Source: Acidobacteriota bacterium
GTDB lineage: Bacteria > Acidobacteriota > Thermoanaerobaculia > UBA5066
Direction of reading: 5' to 3'
NCBI GenBank assembly: GCA_016716715.1
Contig: JADJVE010000019.1
Location: 310,001-374,000, forward strand
DNA: 64,000 bases
This document shows positions 56,404 through 64,000 of the stretch, piece after piece. The translations under genes and the position numbers were made by a program. How positions within the stretch are numbered: the stretch's first letter is position 1; every line of letters begins with the position of its first letter. Under the pieces are notes generated by a model, which was not told where the DNA came from, made no database searches, and saw only the letters and a program-made list of their open reading frames with translations.

Positions 56404-56444
56404 GGCGGTTCACCTTTCCAGGCGATTCACGAGGGGAGGACGCG

Positions 56445-57587
56445 ATGGCCGCCGATCTTTCGGTCGTCTTCACGGGCATCCGGTTCGAGAACCCGTTCCT
56501 CCTTGCGTCGGCTCCGCCGACGGAGTCCGACGTGAACATCCTGCGTGCCTTCGAGGCCGGGTGGGGCGGAGTCGTCACGAAGACCATCGGCCTGCACCCC
56601 GTGTCGAACGTCGCCGGACCCAAGACGAAGTTCCTCAGGACGGACACGCAGTCGCCGCGCATCTCGATGAAGCCGCGACCCGAATCGGTCCTCCACTCGT
56701 CGTGGAACTGGGAGCTGATCTCCGACAAGCCGCTCGACTGGTGGGTCGGGCGCCTCTCGCGGATCAAGAAGGCGCACCCGACGAAGGTGCTCGTGGCCTC
56801 GATCATGGCCGGCTCGGGGAACGACAAGGAGCTCGCCAACTGGCAGCTCCTCGCGAAGACCTGCCAGGACGAGGGCGTCGACGCCCTCGAGCTGAACTTC
56901 TCGTGCCCGCACATGGACCGCGAGGACATGGGCTCGAACATCGGGAAGTCGAGTGGCCTGACGTCGATCGTCACGAAGGCCGTCAAGGAGGTCGCGAGAG
57001 TCCCCGTCTGGACGAAGCTGACTCCGTCGACGACGGACATCGCGGTCGAGGCGGGCGCGGCGTTCCGGGGCGGCGCGGACGCGATCAGCTCCTCGAACAC
57101 GTTTCCGTCGATCCCGCTCATCGACCCCGAGACGCTCGATTTCGAGATCCACGTGGACGGTTACACCTCGAGCGGCGGGCTCGGCGGGCCCGCGATCCTT
57201 CCCCTCGCCCTCGCGAAGATGGCGCAGCTCACGCACGCCTTCCCCGACGGGTCGTTCTCGGGGATCGGCGGCGTCTCGGACTTCTCGCACGCCCTCAACT
57301 ACTTCCTCCTCGGCTGCGGGACGGTCCAGGTCTGCACCGCCGCGATGCTCGACCACGCGATCGGCCCGAACGTGATCAAGACGCTCAAGGACGGCATGGC
57401 GGCGTTCCTCGAGAAGAACGCCGCGCGGGGCTGGACGTCGCTCGAGAGCTTCCGCGGCATGAGGCGCGACCACGTGATCCCGCAGTCGCAGATCCGCCGC
57501 CCGAACCCCGGCGAGTACCACGGCGGCCGCGAGGCCGAGGGCTACGCGGCGAGCGAGCCGGCGCCTGCGGGCGATCGCACGAAGTAG
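56445..57587 (+). CDS. preA: Dihydropyrimidine dehydrogenase, PreA-like catalytic subunit without ferredoxin domain
   Basis: 380 aa. FMN-binding TIM barrel of the dihydroorotate/dihydropyrimidine dehydrogenase family: NPFLLASAPPTES, VVTKTIGLHP, ELNFSCPHMDREDMG, VWTKLTPSTTDI, FSGIGGVSDFSHALNYFLLG. It reduces uracil and thymine to the dihydro forms. E. coli PreA carries a C-terminal 2x[4Fe-4S] domain. Here the tail after FRGMRRDHVIP has no Cys clusters, so electron input must differ. No preT partner is in the window. The neighbouring NCS1 permease fits pyrimidine use. Confidence 0.85.
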   Translation: MAADLSVVFTGIRFENPFLLASAPPTESDVNILRAFEAGWGGVVTKTIGLHPVSNVAGPKTKFLRTDTQSPRISMKPRPESVLHSSWNWELISDKPLDWWVGRLSRIKKAHPTKVLVASIMAGSGNDKELANWQLLAKTCQDEGVDALELNFSCPHMDREDMGSNIGKSSGLTSIVTKAVKEVARVPVWTKLTPSTTDIAVEAGAAFRGGADAISSSNTFPSIPLIDPETLDFEIHVDGYTSSGGLGGPAILPLALAKMAQLTHAFPDGSFSGIGGVSDFSHALNYFLLGCGTVQVCTAAMLDHAIGPNVIKTLKDGMAAFLEKNAARGWTSLESFRGMRRDHVIPQSQIRRPNPGEYHGGREAEGYAASEPAPAGDRTK

Positions 57588-57596
57588 CGGGCCGTC

Positions 57597-60500
57597 CTAG
57601 CTTCTAATCGAGAGGCTTTCGTAAAGAACGATCGGCTGGCCGAAGCCAACGCGCAGGCCTTCGACCTCGGGGCGCGCGAACCGGTAAACCTGCTCGTGGA
57701 AAAGCGGGATCATGACGGCGTCGCGAGCGATGATGTCCTCGACCTCGCGGTAGATCGATTCGCGCGTCCGTGGGTCGATCTCGCCGCGGGCGCGCTCCGT
57801 CAAGGCGTCGATCGCCGGCATTCCGCAGTAGCGGCCGTTGACGCCTTCAACGGAGTGGAGAACGCCTTGCGTGAACGTGTCGGCGTCCGGATAGTCGGCG
57901 ATCCAGCGCCCGATCATGATGTCCGTCGGCGCGTCTTTCTGGGCGCCGAGAAACTCCGCCATCGTCTTGTTCGTGACGCGGATGGAGTAGCCCATCTCGC
58001 GAAACGCCTGTGTGAGCTCCTTCGTGAAACCGCCGAACTCGCCGAACATGATGGGATTCACCACGGCCGTGACTTCGGTCGTTTCGCGGGAGACGGTGTG
58101 GGCGCCCGAGACCTGGCCCGACGCCTGCGCGCGGACCCTCGGCTTGGCGACGTAGCCGAGCAGGCCCGGCGGGATGAGGCCGTTCGCCGGGATCGCGTGC
58201 CGGCCGAGCGTCCGCCGGACGATGCCGGCGGCGTCGATCCCCTGGGCGACGGCCCGGCGCGCTCGCGCATCGGCGAAGACGCCCTTGTGGGTGTTGAACA
58301 TCACGAAGTACGTCACGAGGCTCGGGCTCTCGCGGTACGTCGCGCGGAAGCGCGGGTCCTGCCGCAGGGCCTCGGCGTCCGCCGGAAGAAGATCCGAAGC
58401 GAGGGAGAGCCGGCCGGCGAGGAACTCGGACCGGATCTCCTCGGGGGGAACCCCGAAGCGGAAGACGACGCCCTCGTTCTTCGGATACCCTTCGCGCCAG
58501 TAGGCGGGGTTCCGCTCGAGCTCGAGCCGCTTGCCGGGCTCGAAGCTCGCGACGCGGTATGGCCCCGTCCCGATGCAGCCCCTCCGCCAGCTTTCTCCGA
58601 CCACGTCGGTGCCTTCGGGCAGGATGCCCGCGCCGGGCCACGACACGAGGACCGGGAAGAACGACAGCGGCTTTTCCAGCTCGATGACGAACTCCGAAGG
58701 GCTGACGATGTGGAAGCCCTCGAGATCCGAGGCCTTCCCATCGATCAGGCTCTGGGCGCCGCGGATCGGGGCGAGGAGGAACCGACCGGCGCTCGTTCCC
58801 TTCTGGAGGATTCGCTCGAACGTATAGCGGACGTCGCGGGCGGAGACCGCACGTCCGTCGTGAAAGCGTACCCCCCGCCGGAGGCGGAAGCGGAAGCGCG
58901 CCCCGCCGTCCTCGGGGATCACCTCCGAGGCGAGCCACGGGACGACGCGCCCGCCTTCGAGGTCCCGTGTGAGCGTCTCGAAGACGAGGGGCATCGTCTC
59001 GGCCTGCTCGAGGATCGCCATCGTGGCCGGATCGAAATCGTGGACGCCGCCGCCGATCGGCACGTGGATGACGCCGCCGCCCCACTCGTGCGCGGCGTTG
59101 ACGGAAGGCGCCTCCGTCTTGCCGATCTCGGGGTAGTTCACGAACGGCGGGCTGCTGCGCAACGCGACGCCGCGCACGCCCGGCCCCGCGATCCGGTAGT
59201 CGACCTCGTGGAAGAGGGGGATGACGACGGGCGAGTCGAGGAGCAGGCCCTCGAACTTGCGGTAGAGGCCCTCGCGGACCGCGGGCCGGCTCTCGATCCG
59301 CGCCTCTTCGGCGATGCGGTCGGCCTCGTCCGACGAGAAGAAGGCCTGGAAGTAGCCGACGCCCGAGCGGAAGAGGTTGAACGTGAAGTCGTCCGGATCC
59401 TCGTAGTCCGCCATCCACCGGGAAATCAGGATGTCGATGTTCCCCGCGGCCTGCGCCTCGAGGTACGACTTCATGTCGGTCGTCGTGATGCGGACCTCGA
59501 CGCCCAGCTCTTCCCAGATCGCGAAGAGCGCCGCCGTGAGCGCCTTGTGGCGGTCCCGGAGAATGGGATGGACGGCTGCCGTCAGGGTGATGGGCGGCAT
59601 CAGGCCGGCGCCCTCGAGGAGGGAGAGCGCCTCGTCGCGGGACATGAGCGGCCGGCGCCGGCCGGCGTCGTGCCCGAGGATTCCGGGCGGCAGGATCCCC
59701 GTCGCCGGGACGGCGAACCGCCCGAGCGCGGCCCACACGAAGTCCTGGCTGCGCGTCACGCCCGCGAGGGCGCGCCGGAGCGCGGCGTTCCCTCCGAGCG
59801 TGCTCTTCGTGTTGAAGAGCGCGAAGTACGTGCCCTTCTTCGGCGTCTCGACGAGGCCCGCGCGCAGGCGCGGATCGCGGAGAATCGAGTCGAGGTCCTG
59901 CGGAGACAGGTCGCGCGCGAGCTCGATGTCCCCCGTGCGCAGCCCCGCGCCGATCGCCGACGCGTTCATCCCGGTCCGGAACTCGATCGCGTCGAGGCGC
60001 GCGGGCTCCTTCCAGTGGTGAGGGGTGCGCTCGAGGACGATGCGGTCGGCGGTCCGCCGCGCGACGACGAAGGGGCCGGTGCCGATGGCGGTCTCGAGCC
60101 GTTCTCGCCGGGAACGATCCGGACGATCGCGGTGAGGACGTCCGAGAGAAGCGCGGGAAAGATCGGAAGCGGCTCGACGAAGTCGAACTCGAGGCGGCCC
60201 TCGGAGACCGATCGAATCCCGGGAGACGTCCGGGCCTCGTCCTTCCGGTGCGCCGCTGCGCCCCGGACCGCCGCGAGCGCGGCGGGCATCCCTTCGACGC
60301 GGACGCGGACCGCACGCTCGAGCGAGGCCTTCACGGCCGCGGCCGTCAGAGGGGAACCGTCCGAAAAGCGCACCCCGGGCCGGAGCCGCAGCAGGGCCGA
60401 CTTTCCCCGGTCGGTGAGGGACCACTCCTCGCACAGCGCCGGCACGATCCGGCCGTCGGCGTCGGTGGTCAGCAGCGTTTCGAAGACCGTGGAAAGGAAC

Positions 60501-63250
60501 TCGGTTTCCTCGACGATGTGCCGCATCGCGGGCTCCGTCGCCGCGACGGGGCTCGTCATGGCGACCACGAGGCGGCCGCCGGACGCAATCGTCTCGGCCG
60601 CCTTCTTCGTCTCGCCGCCCAGCCGCTCGAGCTGCGCGCCGTAGGCGGCCGCGCGCGCGTAGTCGCCGCGCAGGTTCGCGACCGTGGCCGCGAGGGAAAG
60701 CAGCTTCGGCAGATGGGTCGTGTCGTGCGCGGCTCCGGCCGCTTCGATCCCGCGCTCCACGAGCCGCCGCGCCTCGTCCACCTTCCGGCCGTTCCATGCC
60801 GTCTCGGCGGCGAACAGGACGGCCTCGACGGCGCGCACGGGCTGCTTCTCGCGTTCGAAGATCTTCCCGGCCGCCTCGGCCTCGCGGAGCGCGGCGTCGG
60901 CGTGGCCCGACATGCGCGAGGCCTGGGCCAGGAGGAGTCGCGCGTCTCCTTCCAGCGCCTTCTCGCCTTCCCACTCCTCGTCGCCGAGGTAGTCGAGGGC
61001 AGTCCTCGCCACGCGCGCCGCTTCCTCGGGGCTGAACGCGTCGAGGGACTTCTTCGCGAGCTTCAGGCTGTAGTCCACGGCCTTCACGGGGACGTCGCCC
61101 TCGGAGAAGTGGTGGACGAGCTCGGGGTACACGCGGTCGAGCCGGCCCTGGTGGCGCTTCTCCAGGAGATCGGCGTACGTGCGATGGAGCGTGCGGCGCT
61201 TTCTCCGCGAGAGCGCGCCGTAGAGGACGTCGCGCACGATGCCGCTCGAGAACGCGAGCCGGTCGCCGCGCGACTCGCGCTCCTCCTCGAGGATGCCCTC
61301 CTTGACGAGCTTGTCGATCGCCTCGTCGAGGCCCTTCGCGTCCTCGGAGACCGACTCGAGATCCTTGAACTCGAAGCTCTTGCCGAGGACCGACGCGATC
61401 TGGAGGACGTCGCGCAACTCCTCGGGCAGGCGCTCGATGCGGGCCTCGACGGCCTGCTGGATCGTCTCCGGCAGGGCGTCGGACGAAATGCCGGTCGCTC
61501 CGGAGAGGTTCAGGGCGCCGGAGTCGTCCTGCGCGATTCCGCCCGAGTCGAGCAGCGAGCGCACGAGCTCCTTCGTGAAGAGCGGGTTTCCCTCCGTCGC
61601 CGCGAGGAGCCGCGTGGCGAGGTCGTCCGAGAGCTTGCCGCCGCCCGCGGAGAGCTCCACGAGGGCCCGGTGCTCGGACGGCGTCAACGGCCCGAGCGTG
61701 AGCGCCGCGAAGCGGGGGTCGCCGCGGAACGACTCGAGCATCTTCACGAGCGGATGGCGCTTGTCGACTTCCGTCTGGCGATAGGTGCCGACGATGAGCG
61801 TCGGCGTCGGGCCGAGGCGGCGCGCGACGTACTGAAGGGCTTCGATCGAGAGCTGCGCTCCGTGCAGCTCCTCGAGGGCGAGGAGCAGCGGCTTGCCGCC
61901 CGCGATCCGCGTGAGGGTCCTCGCGATCAGCTCGAAGATCGCGATCTTGTCCTCGGCCTTGCGCCCGTCGCCGGCCTTGACGGCTCCCGAGTCGCTGCTC
62001 GCGGCGGCGCGCAGCTCGCCGATCTCCGAGAGGACGGGGAAGAGCGCGATGAGGTCGCCCGCGAGGTCTGTGAAGTCGGGGCGCGAGGACTCCGAGAGGC
62101 CCGTGTCCTTCGACCGGAAGTAGTCCTGGATCAGCTCGCAGAACCCCTGGTGGGCGAACGCGCGGTCGTGCTCGACGAAGCGCCCCGACAGCACGCGGAC
62201 CTTGCGCGCCCGCGCGAGGGCCTTGAGTTCCTCGACGAGGCGGCTCTTGCCGATGCCGGGCTCGCCCGCGAGGACGACGAACTCGCACTCGCCCGCGAGG
62301 GCGGCGTGGAGACGGCGCTGCAGCTCGGCCATCTCCCTCTCGCGCCCGATGAACGGCGCCGCGGCCGCGGGGCGCGGGAGCATCCGGCTGGCCGTGAAGA
62401 CGACGGATTTCCCGAAGTCCTCCTCGCGCAGCTTGCTCCGGTAACGCCGGAGCGCCTCGGCGAGGTGCCCGGCGCGCTTCGGCCGCTTCTCGGGATCCTT
62501 CGCGAGGCACTGGAGGACGGCGGCCTCGAGCTCCTCGCTCACGTCGGCGCCGACGCTCCGCATCGGCTGCGGCAGCTCGTGGACGACGCGGTAGAGGACG
62601 GACTGCACCTCGCCCGTGAACGGCGGCTCGCCGGCGAGGCACTCGTAGAGGACCGTCCCGAGCGCGTAGACGTCCGAGCGCCCGTCGAACGAGCGCGACG
62701 TGACCTGCTCGGGGCTGAAGTAGACGACGGTTCCGACGAGCGTCCCGGTCTTCGTGAGGCGGTCCTCGCTCGTCGCGAGCGCGAGGCCGAAGTCCATCAC
62801 GCGCGCCCGGATGTGGCCCGTGTCGTCGCGCGAGGTCATGATGTTCTCGGGCTTGATGTCGCGATGGACGATGCCGCGCGAGTGGCTGTAGTCGAGCGCG
62901 TCGGCGACCTGCGTCCCGACGTCGAGCACGTCGCCGAGCCGGAGCGAGCCCTCGCGGAGGAGCTGCCGCAGGTTCGTGTTCGCGAGGACCGGCATCACGA
63001 AGAAGAGCGACCCCTCGTGCCGGCCGAGGTCGTAGATCGGGACGATGGACGGGTGGTCCATCTGCGCGACGATCTGGGCCTCGCGCTGGAAGCGCTCCTC
63101 GGCGTCCTTCGTGAGGTTGCCGGGCGGGATCAGCTTGACCGCGACGTCGCGGTTCAGAACCGGGTCTTTCGCGCGGTAGACGACACCCATCCCGCCGCGC
63201 CCCAGCTCGGAGAGGATTTCGTACCGGTCTGCGAGCTTCGTACCGATCAC
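57597..63250 (-). CDS. Giant Ser/Thr kinase - AAA ATPase - TPR protein with tandem SBP_bac_5 solute-binding domains (frameshifted)
   Basis: About 1884 aa, GTG at 63250. Order: kinase at 1-270 (GRGGMGVVYRAK, VAVK at 36-39, HRDIKPENI, DFGLALA, FSPEQV). An ATPase follows from about 303 (FIGREREMAEL, Walker A AGEPGIGKSR), then helical TPR-like repeats to about 890. Two tandem OppA-type domains come last, starting GGRLVVAMTSPVAATEP and GGVIHVPIGGGVHDFDP and each with the RLRPGVRFSDG-type segment. No signal peptide or membrane helix is visible, so both solute-binding domains would be cytoplasmic. The frame shifts near 60098-60101; adding one base joins IVPGENG to LETAIGTGPF. It lacks the repeat-encoded segments. 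Confidence 0.85.
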
Positions 63251-63292
63251 GTCGGGGTGACGCTCCTCATCTGCTTGAGACTGATGCGCAGG

Positions 63293-63298
63293 ATGATA
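63293..63298 (-). promoter_or_regulatory. Possible -10 box (TATCAT) of the giant kinase gene
   Basis: On the minus strand TATCAT lies 42 bp before the GTG at 63250, in the 57-bp gap after the aminotransferase gene. No -35 box is clear. Confidence 0.3.
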
Positions 63299-63307
63299 CT
63301 CCGGGCG

Positions 63308-64000
63308 TCAGGCCCAGCCGGCGAGGGACTCGTCGAGCGTCTTCAGGGCGTCGTCCACCTCGGACGCCGAGACGATCAGGGGCGGGGAGATCCGGATGAC
63401 GTTGCCGTAGAGGCCGCCCTTGCCGATCAGGAGCCCGCGGGCTTTCGTCTCCTCGAAGAGGCGGGCCGCCTTCTCCGGGGCGGGTGTCCGGTCCTGCACC
63501 GTCTCGTCCGCCACGAGCTCGAGGCCCTGCATGAGGCCCATGCCGCGCACGTCGCCGATCGTCTTCGGATATTTCTTCCTGAGCCCGTCGAGCCCGGCCC
63601 TGAGGCGCGCGCCCATCTCGGCCGCGCGCTTCCGGACGTCGATTTCCTCCATGACGGCGATCGTCGCGTTCGCGGCCGTCGAGGAAATGGGGTTCCCGCC
63701 GAACGTCGAGATCGTGAGCGCCTTGAACGAGTCCGCGACTTCCGGTGTCGCGATCGTCACGCCGAGCGGCATCCCGTTCGCGACGCCCTTGGCCATCGTC
63801 ATGATCTCGGGCTCGACGTTCCAGTGCGAGATGCCGTACCAGTGGGTCCCCGTCCGGCCGAAGCCGGTCTGCACCTCGTCGCAGATGAAGACGCCGCCGA
63901 ATTTCCGGACGATTCCGACGGCGATCTCGAAGTACTCCTTCGGAGGCGTGATGAAGCCGCCGACGCCCTGGATCGGCTCGGCGAGGAAGCCGGCGATCTG
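63308..64000 (-). CDS. Class III aminotransferase (AGXT2/beta-alanine-type), 5' end outside the window
   Basis: 231 C-terminal residues are visible, open to base 64000. PLP-enzyme motifs: FLAEPIQGVGGFITPP, FICDEVQTGFGRTG (Asp that holds the pyridine N) and MAKGVANGMPLGV with the Schiff-base Lys, then STFGGNPISSTAAN. The IQGVGGF and WNVEPEIMTMAKG segments resemble alanine-glyoxylate/3-aminoisobutyrate aminotransferase 2. With preA nearby, amino transfer from beta-alanine or 3-aminoisobutyrate, the end products of reductive pyrimidine breakdown, is a reasonable inference. GABA or ornithine transaminase cannot be excluded. Confidence 0.8.
   Translation of the reverse strand, partial: QIAGFLAEPIQGVGGFITPPKEYFEIAVGIVRKFGGVFICDEVQTGFGRTGTHWYGISHWNVEPEIMTMAKGVANGMPLGVTIATPEVADSFKALTISTFGGNPISSTAANATIAVMEEIDVRKRAAEMGARLRAGLDGLRKKYPKTIGDVRGMGLMQGLELVADETVQDRTPAPEKAARLFEETKARGLLIGKGGLYGNVIRISPPLIVSASEVDDALKTLDESLAGWA

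Noticed and set aside
56881..56960. Loss of a catalytic Cys in the PreA active-site loop (MGSNIGK)
   Set aside because: From memory E. coli PreA also lacks a Cys at this loop position, so this cannot be called a defect without an alignment.

Overview
The window is about 64 kb of GC-rich, almost gap-free bacterial chromosome; no intergenic stretch exceeds about 110 bp. There is no rRNA, tRNA, CRISPR array, transposase or phage gene. A Gram-negative envelope is indicated by HldD (LPS heptose), a LolA-like protein with a LolCD-like ABC transporter, and outer-membrane-type secreted proteins. Together with the many serine/threonine kinases fused to PD40/TolB-type beta-propellers or TPRs, this points to Acidobacteriota. 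Phylum is an inference; a Thermoanaerobaculia-like lineage is a guess.

Layout. 1-17.9 kb: a chain of one-pass receptor-like Ser/Thr kinases, each start codon overlapping the previous stop (ATGA/GTGA). A VapBC-type toxin-antitoxin pair sits inside the chain, and its toxin stop overlaps the next kinase start. 17.9-21.2 kb: a GT2 glycosyltransferase and a kinase-TPR protein. 21.2-26.7 kb: a nucleoside uptake and salvage operon (NupC, purine nucleoside phosphorylase, cytidine deaminase, MtaD-like deaminase with a signal peptide, pyrimidine-nucleoside phosphorylase). 26.7-29.4 kb: another kinase, frameshifted. 29.4-35.4 kb: ABC-F ATPase, CinA, PlsY, GpsA and an unassigned class I amidotransferase-like protein. 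35.4-38.1 kb: a His-rich protein divergent from ZnuACB. 38.1-44.6 kb: GpmA, two secreted proteins, L28-L33, an M16 peptidase, a Fur-family regulator and FeSOD. 44.6-50.8 kb: HldD, a deoxyhypusine-synthase-like enzyme, two SCO proteins, and a LolD/LolC/LolA-like set. 50.8-64 kb: a kinase-TPR protein, an S9 peptidase, an NCS1 permease, PreA, a giant kinase-ATPase-TPR protein with two solute-binding domains, and a class III aminotransferase cut by the window edge. The NCS1 permease, PreA and the aminotransferase look like reductive pyrimidine catabolism.

The most unusual signal is a dispersed paired repeat. A purine-rich left half with core TTCTTTGAAGGTGAA faces its reverse complement, a right half like TTCTAAGAAATC followed by a CT-rich tract, 55-140 bp away. 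It recurs inside unrelated genes (seven kinases, a glycosyltransferase, an ABC-F ATPase, an amidohydrolase, an S9 peptidase), in different reading frames and with unrelated sequence between the halves. In the kinases it replaces or extends surface-loop codons and yields FFEGEE and SFEEIPSSSS segments that other kinases in the same window lack.

Two cautions. Five genes carry apparent single-nucleotide frameshifts, which suggests indel errors in the assembly. Several genes appear to be leaderless, with a TAnnnT -10 box 6-9 nt before the start codon.
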